From the NCBI RefSeq assembly GCF_039871875.1, contig NZ_JBDPMD010000021.1:1-64000 (forward strand): 64,000 bases of DNA, given 5' to 3'. The position numbers and the translations under genes were made by a program. Below the pieces are notes generated by a model that did not search any database, was not told where the DNA came from, and saw nothing but the letters and a program-made list of their open reading frames with translations. Shown here piece by piece: positions 52,551-60,694 of this stretch. The first letter of the stretch is position 1. Every line of letters begins with the position of its first letter. The stretch is from Sphaerisporangium sp039871875. Its GTDB lineage: Bacteria; Actinomycetota; Actinomycetes; Streptosporangiales; Streptosporangiaceae.

Positions 52551-53485
52551 TGGGTCCGCTCCCCCATCAACGTGCCGGCCCCCTCAGCGATCATGGCGGC
52601 CGCGAGTTCGCGGCCGAGCTCCATGGCGGCCGAGAGGTCCCCGGCGGTGGACTTGCGCACCGACCGCGTGCCATCGAGGGCCACGACGGCGGCGGTCAGG
52701 TTGAGAATGTGCCCGGCATCGGTGGCGAACGCACCTACCGGGGCGCTGCACCCCGCCTCCAGGGCTGCCAGCACCGTGCGCTCGGCCGTGACCGCGGCAC
52801 GGGTGCGCGGGTCGTCAAGCGCGGCGAGCAGCTCGATGAGGTCGGCGTCGCCGGCCCGGCACTCGACGGCGAGCGCTCCCTGTCCCGGCGCGGGCAGCAT
52901 GTCGTCCGGTTCGAACACCTCGGCGATCTCGGCCTCGCGCCCGATCCTGGTCAGGCCCGCGGCGGCCAGCACGACGGCGTTCAGCTCGCCCGAGCCGACC
53001 TTGCCGATACGGGTGTCGGCGTTGCCGCGGATCGGGACGTACTCGAGATCGGGGCGCAGGGCACGCAACTGGGCGACGCGCCGCGGCGAGCCGGTGCCCA
53101 CGCGGGCGCCGGCGGGCAGGCCCGCGAGCTCGACCGGGCCTACCAGGGCGTCCCTCGGGTCGTCGCGCGGCGGGACGGCGGCCACGACGACGTGGGGGTC
53201 GGGCGCGGTGGGCAGGTCCTTGAGCGAGTGGACGGCGAAGTCGATCTCGCCCTCGATCAGCTTGTCGCGCAGCGCGCTGACGAACACGCCGGTGCCGCCG
53301 AGCTGGGAGAGCTGCGCCTTGGTCACGTCGCCGAAGGTCGTGACGCCGACCAGCTCGACGGGCGTGCCGGTCAGCGCGGTGAGCCGGTCGGCCACCATCT
53401 GGGACTGGGTGGTGGCCATGAGGCTGCGTCTGGTGCCGAGGCGCAGAACCCCACGCCTGGCGTAGGTCTGCTGGGTGACGGTCAT
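52547..53485 (-). CDS. hemC: Hydroxymethylbilane synthase
   Basis: 312 residues; polymerises porphobilinogen to hydroxymethylbilane. 'LRLGTRRSLMATTQSQMVAD' start, 'DFAVHSLKDLPT' (catalytic Asp), 'VGTGSPRRVAQLRALRPDL' and the dipyrromethane cofactor cysteine in 'ALEAGCSAPVGAFA' near residue 250. ATGA overlap with hemA. Confidence 0.96.
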   Translation of the reverse strand: MTVTQQTYARRGVLRLGTRRSLMATTQSQMVADRLTALTGTPVELVGVTTFGDVTKAQLSQLGGTGVFVSALRDKLIEGEIDFAVHSLKDLPTAPDPHVVVAAVPPRDDPRDALVGPVELAGLPAGARVGTGSPRRVAQLRALRPDLEYVPIRGNADTRIGKVGSGELNAVVLAAAGLTRIGREAEIAEVFEPDDMLPAPGQGALAVECRAGDADLIELLAALDDPRTRAAVTAERTVLAALEAGCSAPVGAFATDAGHILNLTAAVVALDGTRSVRKSTAGDLSAAMELGRELAAAMIAEGAGTLMGERTH

Positions 53486-54807
53486 GCGTCCTCCTCGCCG
53501 GCCCGACCGGGCGAGTCGGTCTCGATGTCGGCCACGTCGGCTCTGGTCACTGCCTCGGGCACCTTCGGGTTTAGGTCGAACAGTTCGCGCAGCGCCTCGG
53601 CATAATGATCGCCCGCCGGGGACGCCGCCAGCCGCTTGACACGCACGGTGGGCTCGTGCAGCAGCTTCTCCACCACCCTGCGCATCGTCTGCGCGATCTC
53701 GCCGCGCAGCCGGCCGTCGATCTCGGGCATCCGGGTGACCAGGCGCCCCAGCTCGGTCTCGACCACGTCGGCGGCCTTGGCGCGCAGGGCCACCACGGTG
53801 GGGGTGACCCGGGCGGCGCGCTCGGCCCTGAGATACTCGCACACCTCCGAGGCCACGATGGACCGAACCGCCGTGACGTGGTCGCCGTCCTGGTCGCCGA
53901 GGCCCCGCATGGATTCGAGGTCCGCCAGGGTGACGCCGGGCAGGTCGCGCACCGCGGGGTCGATGTCGTGCGGCAGCGCGAGGTCCAGCAGGAACAGCGG
54001 CCCGGGGTGCCCGGCGCGGCGCACCATGTCGGCGGTGAGCACGACGTCGCCGGCGCCGGTGCAGGAGATCACGAGGTCGGCGCCGGCCAGTTCGCGGCCG
54101 ACGTCGGCCAGCTCCACGGCCCGCCCGCCGACGCTCTGCGCGAGCCGGGCGGCCCGCTCGAACGTGCGGTTGGCGACCACGATGTCGGTGATCCCGGCCC
54201 GGCCGAGGGTGGCGACCGACAGGGCGCTCATGGAGCCCGCGCCCACCACGAGCGCCCGCCGTCCCACGAGGGGCCCGAGCTCGGCCTCGGCGAGGGTGAG
54301 CCCCACGCCGACCAGGGAGGCGCCGGCCCGGTCGATGCCGGTCTCGGTGTGGGCGCGCTTGCCGACGCGCAGCGCCTGCTGTGCCAGGTCGTTGAGGATG
54401 CTGCCGGCGGTGCCCTGGTCCTGGGCGAGCCGCAGCGACTGGCGCACCTGGCCGAGGATCTGCCCCTCGCCCACCACCATGGAGTCCAGGCCGCAGGCCA
54501 CCGTGAACAGGTGCTCGACCACCCGGTCCTCGTAGTGGACGTACAGGTGGGGGGTGAGCTGGTCGACGGGCACGCCGGAGTGGGCGGCGAGCAGGTCGGT
54601 GACGGCGGTCACACCGCCGTGGAAGCGGTCCACCTCGGCGTAGATCTCGACACGGTTGCACGTGGAGACGATCATCGTCTCGGACACGTGGACGTCGCCG
54701 AGCACGTCGTGGAGCATCTTGACCAGGGTGTCCCCGGCCATCGAGACACGTTCGAGCAGCGCCACCGGTGCCGTCCGGTGACTCAGGCCTACCGCGAGAA
54801 GGCTCAT
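53482..54807 (-). CDS. hemA: Glutamyl-tRNA reductase
   Basis: 441 residues, first committed step of the C5 heme pathway. Catalytic cysteine in 'MIVSTCNRVEIYAEVD' near residue 50; 'MVVGEGQILGQVRQSLRLAQ' near 110-130; NADPH domain 'LVVGAGSMSALS'; C-terminal dimerisation helix. Starts inside the end of rex (ATGA), so transcription and translation are coupled to the redox regulator. Confidence 0.96.
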   Translation of the reverse strand: MSLLAVGLSHRTAPVALLERVSMAGDTLVKMLHDVLGDVHVSETMIVSTCNRVEIYAEVDRFHGGVTAVTDLLAAHSGVPVDQLTPHLYVHYEDRVVEHLFTVACGLDSMVVGEGQILGQVRQSLRLAQDQGTAGSILNDLAQQALRVGKRAHTETGIDRAGASLVGVGLTLAEAELGPLVGRRALVVGAGSMSALSVATLGRAGITDIVVANRTFERAARLAQSVGGRAVELADVGRELAGADLVISCTGAGDVVLTADMVRRAGHPGPLFLLDLALPHDIDPAVRDLPGVTLADLESMRGLGDQDGDHVTAVRSIVASEVCEYLRAERAARVTPTVVALRAKAADVVETELGRLVTRMPEIDGRLRGEIAQTMRRVVEKLLHEPTVRVKRLAASPAGDHYAEALRELFDLNPKVPEAVTRADVADIETDSPGRAGEEDA

Positions 54808-55499
54808 GCGTCCATCGCCTCGGCCCAGTCCTCCGTCATGATGGGGCTCCCTGCTTCACGATCGGCTTTGCGCTGCTCGTGGAAGGCGAGGATCTGCAGC
54901 TCCGTCGAGAGATCGACTTTGCGAACATCCACCCCGTCCGGCACGGTCAGCACAACAGGCGCAAAATTCAAAATACTCGTGATTCCGGCAGCGATGACCC
55001 GGTCGGCCACCTCTTGCGCCGCCGACGCCGGTGTGGCGATGACCACGATGGAGACCCCCCGGCGGCCGAGGATCTCCTCCAGCTGGTCGATGTGGTCGAC
55101 GGCCATCCCGACGAGCCGCTCCCCCACGACCGCGGGGTCGGCGTCGAATAACGCGGCGACACGGAAGCCACGCGACACGAACCCCCCGTAGTTGGCGAGC
55201 GCCCGGCCGAGGTTCCCGAGGCCGACGATGGCGACGGCCCAGTCCTGGGTGAGACCGAGCTCGCGGGAGATCTGGTAGATGAGGTACTGGACGTCGTAGC
55301 CGACGCCCCGGGTGCCGTACGACCCGAGGTGCGACAGGTCCTTGCGCAGCTTGGCGGAGTTGACCCCCGCGGCCAGCGCGAGGTCCTCGGAGCTGACGGT
55401 GGCGGTGCCCCGCTCCGCCAGTCCGTTGAGTGCGCGCAGGTAGAGCGGCAGTCGCGCGACTGTCGCATCGGGGATGCCACGTTCTCGCGCTTGCGACAT
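54804..55499 (-). CDS. rex: Redox-sensing transcriptional repressor Rex
   Basis: 231 residues from ATG 55499 (GTG 55511 is an alternative). N-terminal winged helix ('TVSSEDLALAAGVNSAKLRK' with 'GSYGTRGVGYDV'), Rossmann domain with 'VAIVGLGNLGRALANYGGF' binding NAD(H), and the domain-swap C-terminal helix. Rex senses NADH/NAD and represses respiratory and heme genes when NAD predominates. The open frame runs further upstream, but the Rex operator at 55614-55633 lies there, so the true start must be downstream of it. First gene of rex-hemA-hemC-hemD-hemB. Confidence 0.95.
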   Translation of the reverse strand: MSQARERGIPDATVARLPLYLRALNGLAERGTATVSSEDLALAAGVNSAKLRKDLSHLGSYGTRGVGYDVQYLIYQISRELGLTQDWAVAIVGLGNLGRALANYGGFVSRGFRVAALFDADPAVVGERLVGMAVDHIDQLEEILGRRGVSIVVIATPASAAQEVADRVIAAGITSILNFAPVVLTVPDGVDVRKVDLSTELQILAFHEQRKADREAGSPIMTEDWAEAMDA

Positions 55500-55613
55500 G
55501 CGGCGGATCACTTTTGCCGGAACTCCAGGGGACGGCGGGGCGACCGGTGCGCCCCGGCCGCGCTCGCGATTGCGACGGATGACGAACAGCGGACGCAATT
55601 CCAGGTTAGTCCC

Positions 55614-55633
55614 TTTGTGAAGCGATGCACAAA
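55614..55633. promoter_or_regulatory. Rex operator upstream of rex (autoregulation)
   Basis: TTTGTGAAGCGATGCACAAA: arms TTTGTG and CACAAA are perfect, and the inner part is less symmetrical than the menJ site. Same 20-base length and half-site phase as 36226-36245. Rex autoregulation of rex-hemACD is known in Streptomyces coelicolor. Confidence 0.8.
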
Positions 55634-55894
55634 GTGAGGACCACGGACCCTGGGAGGCCCAGTCTCCCAGCCGGGGGCCTCGCCCCCGAATCCGCCCCGG
55701 CGTCCCCGCACACCGACGGCACCTCTCATCCCGGACCGGCCAGCACGTTCCACCCGCCTCACCACCGCCCATACCGGGTCAGATCTTGCTTCGACGACCC
55801 TACGCCGCCCGCCCGCCGAAAGCTTCTTCACCGCTGCCCTCCTCAAACGGATGAACCGGCCGAAACCCCCGATGCCACGGCTAAGCTGGAGCGC

Positions 55895-56143
55895 ATGGCT
55901 CCGCGAGATCACACGATCACCCTGCTCGGAAAGCCCGGCTGCCATCTGTGCGACGACGCGAGAGCCGTCATCGAACGCGTGGCCGGCGAGCTCGGCGTCT
56001 CATGGCGGGAGCGGGACATCACCGCGTCCGAGGAGGACATGCGCGCCTACGGCGAGATGATCCCCGTGACGTTGATCGACGGCGTCCAGCACGACTTCTG
56101 GCGCGTGGACGAGAACCGCCTGCGCGCCGCCCTCTCCGCCTGA
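55895..56143 (+). CDS. Glutaredoxin-family protein (DUF836 type)
   Basis: 82 residues with a thioredoxin-like fold and a CxxC active site CHLC ('TLLGKPGCHLCDDARAVIER'). 'EMIPVTLIDG' carries the cis-proline. Cytoplasmic thiol-disulfide protein of unknown partner; the M. tuberculosis neighbour of hemA in this position is Rv0508. ATG 55895 follows GGAG. Ends before a strong terminator hairpin. Confidence 0.9.
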   Translation: MAPRDHTITLLGKPGCHLCDDARAVIERVAGELGVSWRERDITASEEDMRAYGEMIPVTLIDGVQHDFWRVDENRLRAALSA

Positions 56144-56152
56144 CCCTCCGGG

Positions 56153-56177
56153 GCCCCGCCGCGGGACGCGGCGGGGC
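56153..56177. terminator. Bidirectional terminator hairpin
   Basis: GCCCCGCCGCG pairs perfectly with CGCGGCGGGGC around a GGA loop. Lies in the 43-base gap between the convergent glutaredoxin-like gene and the membrane/ABM gene, so it can stop transcription from both sides. Confidence 0.85.
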
Positions 56178-56186
56178 GGGGCGCGC

Positions 56187-58121
56187 TCAGGCCCGGTAGG
56201 CCGTGGGCAGCGGGACGACCTTGGCGGCGTTGAGGTTGAGCTCGATCACGTTGGCGGCCAGCACGTGCGCGACGCGCTCGCGGGCGAACCGCTCCATGTG
56301 GGGCTGGCGCTGGTGGTCGTTGTACGCCACCTCGTCGCGGTAGATCTCGTAGACGATGCGCTGCAGCGGGGCCGACTTGACCGCGTGGCAGATGAAGATC
56401 AGCGTGTCGGGTTCGCTGCGCCGCACCTCCTCCACCGTCTCCTCGGCCAGGCGGTCGAACGCTTCGCCCGCGCCGTCCATCAGGGTGAAGACCGTGAGCA
56501 GGCCGTAGATGCGCGGCGAGGGACGCACCGAGCCGGCCGCGGCGGGCGGCTCGGAACGGCTGAGGGCCTGCTGGAGCTCGGCGCCGGCGAACAGCGCCCC
56601 GGTGGCCGGCATGGACAGGTTCTGCGGCCCCTGTGCCGGGCCCCCCGCCGGGCCGAGAGGGCCGTGGTGGGAGCCGTTCGGGCCGCCGAGGGGTTCCGCG
56701 TGCGTCCCGCGGCCGTACTGCGAGGCGCGGTCCAGCGGGTCGGCGTACGAGGCGGCGCCGTGCTGCCCCTGGCGCGGGCCGAGCGGGTCCTGCCCGATGA
56801 CCTCGCCGGTCGCCGGGCCGAAGAACCCGCCCGCGTCCGCGGGACCGCCGAACACGCCGGGCCCACCGGAAGCAGCGAGTCCACCGGGGCCGCCGGCAGC
56901 ACCCGGGCCACCGGCGGCACCGGGAACACCGGGGCCACCCGGACCCATCGGCGTGGCGCCGGGCACGCCGGGCGGGCCACCGAAGCCCTGGTCCTGACGG
57001 CCGAAGCCCTCCCCGGGACCGAACGACTCCCCGGGACCGAACGCGCGCGGCTCCCTGGCGCCGAGCGTCCCGGGCTCCCTGGCGCCGAACACCCCCGGCT
57101 CCGCCGGGCCGAACCCCCCGGGCTCGCCGGGACCGCGCTCGACCGGGCCGCCGCGCCCCACCGGGGCGCCGTAGGTCCCCTGCGCGCCGGGACGGCCGGG
57201 CTGCCCCTGCTGGCCGGGGAAGCCGCCCGAGGGCTGCATGCGTGCCGCGTAGTCCACGTCCGCGTGGTCCCCGGCCCGGTACTCGGCCACCAGGTCCCCG
57301 AGGCCGGAGCGGCGCGGCGAAGGCGAGGGGGACGCCTGCGTGACGGGCATCGGCCCCGAGTCGTACGAGGCGGCGGGCGCGGCGCGGCGGCCGCCGGAGG
57401 CCGGGCGGGGGTCCTCCTCCCAGTCGTCGGAGTCGTCCCGCTCCTCGTCGTACGGCGCGAGCGGCCGCGCGACGGCGTACCAGATGGCACCCACCATCAG
57501 CGAGATCACCAGCGCCGCGAACACCCCGGGGATCGCGAAGCGCACGACGCCCACCAGGGCCAGCCCCGTGGGGGCGAGCACGACTCCCGCGTGCATGTTG
57601 TCGGCGTCGAGGTCGTCCCCGCCGCGCCAGCGCAGCACCGCGAGGATCAGGCATCCGATGAGGATCAGGTACGTCACGGCGTGCGCGACGTTGAGCAGCG
57701 CGGTCGGGATGATCGTCCAGTGGGTGTCGCCCAGCGGCAGGGACTTGCCGAACTTGTCCACCTGGCTGACCGGGTCGGCCACCAGGATCACAGCGGTGAC
57801 GACGGTGAACGCGCTGCCCAGTAACCAGGCCGCGAACTTGGAAGGCGTCTTCGCGGCGAGCATCTGGATCATGCCGATGGCCAGCCAGAACGGTGCGAGG
57901 AACGCCCCGGTGATCTGGTAGACGCGGAACGTCGCGGGGCCGAATCCGATCAGGTGCCCGATGGCGATCGATCCCAGTGCCAGGCAGAGTGCCGTGGTGG
58001 TCACGGTCCACGCGAGGAGCCATCCGCTCCGCTCATCCCTGAGGCGTCCGACCAGGACACCGGTGGTGATGGCGGCGAACAGCGCACCCGCGAAGGCGGT
58101 GACGGCTACGAGGGCTTCCAT
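56187..58121 (-). CDS. Membrane protein with collagen-like linker and C-terminal ABM-type domain
   Basis: 644 residues in three parts. Residues 1-225 have about seven hydrophobic helices ('AGALFAAITTGVLVGRL', 'VYQITGAFLAPFWLAIGM', 'LVISLMVGAIWYAVARP'). Residues about 230-540 form a Gly/Pro-rich linker with collagen-like G-x-y runs ('GQPGRPGAQGTYGAPVGRGG', 'GVPGAAGGPGAAGGPGG'). The C-terminal 100 resemble an antibiotic biosynthesis monooxygenase fold ('GLLTVFTLMDGAGEAFDRLA', 'TLIFICHAVKSAPLQRIVYE', 'ERFARERV'), which is usually a small heme- or quinol-oxidising or sensor domain. ATG 58121 follows GGGAG. Divergent from the sigma factor gene. Function unknown; possibly a redox-linked membrane sensor. 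Confidence 0.75.
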   Translation of the reverse strand: MEALVAVTAFAGALFAAITTGVLVGRLRDERSGWLLAWTVTTTALCLALGSIAIGHLIGFGPATFRVYQITGAFLAPFWLAIGMIQMLAAKTPSKFAAWLLGSAFTVVTAVILVADPVSQVDKFGKSLPLGDTHWTIIPTALLNVAHAVTYLILIGCLILAVLRWRGGDDLDADNMHAGVVLAPTGLALVGVVRFAIPGVFAALVISLMVGAIWYAVARPLAPYDEERDDSDDWEEDPRPASGGRRAAPAASYDSGPMPVTQASPSPSPRRSGLGDLVAEYRAGDHADVDYAARMQPSGGFPGQQGQPGRPGAQGTYGAPVGRGGPVERGPGEPGGFGPAEPGVFGAREPGTLGAREPRAFGPGESFGPGEGFGRQDQGFGGPPGVPGATPMGPGGPGVPGAAGGPGAAGGPGGLAASGGPGVFGGPADAGGFFGPATGEVIGQDPLGPRQGQHGAASYADPLDRASQYGRGTHAEPLGGPNGSHHGPLGPAGGPAQGPQNLSMPATGALFAGAELQQALSRSEPPAAAGSVRPSPRIYGLLTVFTLMDGAGEAFDRLAEETVEEVRRSEPDTLIFICHAVKSAPLQRIVYEIYRDEVAYNDHQRQPHMERFARERVAHVLAANVIELNLNAAKVVPLPTAYRA

Positions 58122-58191
58122 GATGCTCCCAACTCTGCCGGACATTACCTCCAAACCGGTAGCCGGTGTCCGATCTGCCGTGGGACTCCTG

Positions 58192-58204
58192 TTACGAGAG
58201 GTAG
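58192..58204. promoter_or_regulatory. Weak BldD-box-like site upstream of the sigma factor gene
   Basis: TTAC-gagag-GTAG is one base off the BldD pattern TNAC-N5-GTNA, in the 174-base spacer between divergent genes. BldD controls bldN in Streptomyces, which makes the spot interesting, but one weak site is little evidence. Confidence 0.25.
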
Positions 58205-58295
58205 TTACTGAGGCAAAGTGGATTGTGTAATTACCGGATGATTTCTAGAGTGGGCGAGCAGCACGCGCCTTCCCTTTCTTCCCCAGGGATACCGG

Positions 58296-58940
58296 ATGTC
58301 GAACACATGGTCGGTCGCCGGGCTTTCCCCTCCGGGCGCGGCCGGCACTATGGACCGTGCCCGCGCCGCCGGCCACCGAGAACCCGCCGAGCTCGACGAG
58401 CTACGGCGGGTGGTGCTCCGCGCCAAGACCGGCGACGCGGACGCCTTCGCGGCGCTGTACGACCGCTATGTCGATCTCGTGTATCGCTACGTCTATTTCC
58501 GGGTGGGCTGCCACGCGCTGGCGGAGGACCTCACCAGTGAAACGTTCCTACGGGCGCTGCGCCGCATCACCGGCTTCACCTGGCAGGGCCGGGACTTCGC
58601 CGCGTGGCTGGTGACCATCGCCCGCAACCTCGTCACCGACCACTACAAGTCGGGGCGCTACCGCCTCGAGGTGTCCACCGCCGAGGTGCTGGACACGCCG
58701 CTGGACGGCGAGCACATCCCGGAGAACGCCGTCGTGTCCACCATGGTGAACGAGCGCATCCTGCGGGCGGTGCGCGACCTCAACCCCGAGCAGCAGGAAT
58801 GCGTGGTGCTGCGCTTCCTGCAGGGCATGACGCTGGCCGAGACCGCGCTCATCATGGGCAAGAAGAGCGGCGCGATCAAGGCGCTGCAGTTCCGCGCCGT
58901 CCGCGCCCTGGCCCGGGCGCTCCCCGACGACCTCGGCTGA
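58296..58940 (+). CDS. bldN: BldN-like ECF RNA polymerase sigma factor
   Basis: 214 residues. Region 2 is 'DADAFAALYDRYVDLVYRYV' with 'TSETFLRALRRITGFTWQGR' and 'AWLVTIARNLVTDHYKSGRY'. The following 'LEVSTAEVLDTPLDGEHIPE' linker is characteristic of BldN. Region 4 is 'LNPEQQECVVLRFLQGMTLA' onward. BldN directs aerial mycelium genes in Streptomyces. The N-terminal extension is only about 40 residues, shorter than the S. coelicolor pro-sequence of roughly 86 known to me. ATG 58296 has GGGA upstream; ATG 58350 is possible. Followed by a membrane anti-sigma-like gene. Confidence 0.82.
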   Translation: MSNTWSVAGLSPPGAAGTMDRARAAGHREPAELDELRRVVLRAKTGDADAFAALYDRYVDLVYRYVYFRVGCHALAEDLTSETFLRALRRITGFTWQGRDFAAWLVTIARNLVTDHYKSGRYRLEVSTAEVLDTPLDGEHIPENAVVSTMVNERILRAVRDLNPEQQECVVLRFLQGMTLAETALIMGKKSGAIKALQFRAVRALARALPDDLG

Positions 58941-59025
58941 TCGGCGACCGGCCGTAACTTCCTGTGCCCTCGCTTCGTTGGGCAGTTAGCACCTATGGAT
59001 CATCGGAGTGCGCCAGGGAGCATTC

Positions 59026-59721
59026 ATGGGTAAGCGGGGGGGTTCGGGGCGGCCGCTCGGCCTGTGGGCCGCCCTCACGCGGCGCGGCCCCTCGGCGCGT
59101 TCGCTGTCCGCCCGCCTCCGCCAGATCGGCGGCGAGTCCCGTGACGAGCCCTCCCCGGACTTCCGAGCCCGGCTGCGCGGGCAACTGCTGGCCGCGCACG
59201 GCACCCGCGCCGACCCCGGCCCTGAGCCCGCGGTCCGCAAGCGCAGGCGCCCGCCCCTGCTGGTCCGGCTGCGCCCGGCCGTCCTGATCGTCGCCGTCAC
59301 CTGCCTGATGATCCTCACCGGCACGCAGACCTACGACTCGGTGCCAGGCGACCGCCTGTACCCGATCAAGCGCGCCGCCGAGGCGACGCTGCTCAGCCTG
59401 ACGCCGGACGACGTGGAGCGCGCCCAGCGCGAGCTGACCGCGGCCCACTCGCGCGCCGCCGAGGCCGCGGCGCTGCTCGGGTACCCCGGCGACGACCGGG
59501 AGCGGTTCATCGGCCCGACGCTGGACGAGATGGCCTCCACCACCCGGTCGGCGCTGTCGGCGCTGCGGCACGTCAAGCGCCGCGGCAAGCACACCCCGGC
59601 GATCAAGCGCTTCACCGAGCAGCAGCGCGACCTGGTCGCCCCGATGATCCCCCAGCTCGGCGGGGACGACCGGATGAAGGCCAGCGCCTACCTGGACATG
59701 ATCGACGATCTGACCCCCTGA
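59026..59721 (+). CDS. DUF5667 membrane protein, probable anti-sigma factor (RsbN-like)
   Basis: About 231 residues. Basic N-terminal cytoplasmic part (about 85 residues), one transmembrane helix ('LRPAVLIVAVTCLMILTGTQ'), and an extracytoplasmic DUF5667 domain ('YDSVPGDRLYPIKRAAEATL'). It is encoded 85 bases after the BldN-like sigma gene in the same direction, where RsbN, the BldN anti-sigma, is found in Streptomyces. Sigma binding would be through the N-terminus; no zinc-binding HxxxCxxC is seen, so it is not a classical ZAS anti-sigma. ATG 59026 (MGKRGGSGRPLG) or 59008 are possible. Confidence 0.75.
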   Translation: MGKRGGSGRPLGLWAALTRRGPSARSLSARLRQIGGESRDEPSPDFRARLRGQLLAAHGTRADPGPEPAVRKRRRPPLLVRLRPAVLIVAVTCLMILTGTQTYDSVPGDRLYPIKRAAEATLLSLTPDDVERAQRELTAAHSRAAEAAALLGYPGDDRERFIGPTLDEMASTTRSALSALRHVKRRGKHTPAIKRFTEQQRDLVAPMIPQLGGDDRMKASAYLDMIDDLTP

Positions 59722-59816
59722 CCACGCTCCCGCCCCGGGATGTGCCTCAGACGTCACGCCACGCTAACGCCACGTACACCGGGCACACCCCCCGCTCCCG
59801 GTTAAGCTGAGGTGCT

Positions 59817-60683
59817 ATGAGGCGGTTACTGCGACGGCGCACCGAGGCAGAGAAGGCCGGGGAAGTCGCGGCAGCCGCCGCGGTCTCGGCCCCGGTGGCG
59901 GACCCCGACCCCACGGCTGCGGCGTTCTTCGACGTCGACAACACGATGATGCGCGGCGCGTCCATCTACCACTTCGCCAGGGGCCTCGCCTCGCGCGGGC
60001 TGTTCACCACGTCCGACCTCGTGAGGTTCGCCATCGGGCAGGCGTTGTTCCGGGTGCGCGGCAACGAGAACCCCGAGCACATCGCCCGGGCCAAGGAGAC
60101 CGCCCTGGCGTTCGTCGCCGGGCTCAAGGTCGAGGACGTCGTGCGTCTCGGCGAGGACATCTACGACGAGGTCATGGCCGACCGCATCTGGGCGGGCACC
60201 CGCGCCCTGGCCCAGGCCCACATCGACGCCGGGCAGCGGGTCTGGCTGGTCACGGCCACCCCGGTCGAGCTGTCCCGGGTGATCGCCCAGCGCCTCGGGC
60301 TGACCGGCGCGCTCGGCACCGTCGCCGAGACCGAGGACGACGTGTACACCGGCCGCCTGGTGGGTGACCTGCTGCACGGCCCCGCCAAGGCCGAGGCGGT
60401 CAAGGCGCTGGCCCGCCGCGAGGGTCTCGACCTGACGCGCTGCACGGCCTACAGCGACTCCGCCAACGACCTGCCCCTGCTGCGGCTGGTCGGGCACCCG
60501 TACGCGATCAACCCCGACAGCGAGCTGCTGGAGCACGCCCGGGCCAACGGCTGGGCGGTGCGCGACTTCCGCACCGGCCGCCGCGCCACCATGATCGGCC
60601 TGCCCATCGCGGCCGGCGCCGGCGCCGTCGCGGGCGGCATCGCCGCGGCCATCGCGCTGCGCAAGCACTACCGCTCGGCCTGA
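59817..60683 (+). CDS. HAD-IB family hydrolase (SerB-like phosphatase)
   Basis: 288 residues. Catalytic Asp pair in 'AAAFFDVDNTMMRGASIYHF' (DVDNT near residues 42-46), motif II 'VWLVTATPVELSRVIAQRLG', Lys in 'GPAKAEAVKALA', motif III 'AYSDSANDLPLLRLVG'. The C-terminal 35 residues include a hydrophobic segment ('IGLPIAAGAGAVAGGIAAAI'). Relatives are annotated as phosphoserine phosphatase-like, and Rv0505c (serB1) has the same position. Substrate unknown. GAGGTG precedes the ATG. Confidence 0.9.
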   Translation: MRRLLRRRTEAEKAGEVAAAAAVSAPVADPDPTAAAFFDVDNTMMRGASIYHFARGLASRGLFTTSDLVRFAIGQALFRVRGNENPEHIARAKETALAFVAGLKVEDVVRLGEDIYDEVMADRIWAGTRALAQAHIDAGQRVWLVTATPVELSRVIAQRLGLTGALGTVAETEDDVYTGRLVGDLLHGPAKAEAVKALARREGLDLTRCTAYSDSANDLPLLRLVGHPYAINPDSELLEHARANGWAVRDFRTGRRATMIGLPIAAGAGAVAGGIAAAIALRKHYRSA

Positions 60684-60694
60684 CCGCCCGGCGG

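Noticed and set aside
51129..53465. Long plus-strand frame opposite hemD and hemC
   Set aside because: Antisense to clearly identified enzymes; no independent support.
56870..57240. Possible CRISPR-like or satellite repeat in the Gly/Pro linker region
   Set aside because: The repetition is codon-level (Gly-x-y), of irregular length, and inside a coding frame; there are no spacers. No CRISPR array was seen anywhere.
56265..57824. Plus-strand frame opposite the collagen-like linker
   Set aside because: Repetitive in the same way as the minus strand, but lacks a start signal; the minus-strand frame links three structured parts in one reading frame.
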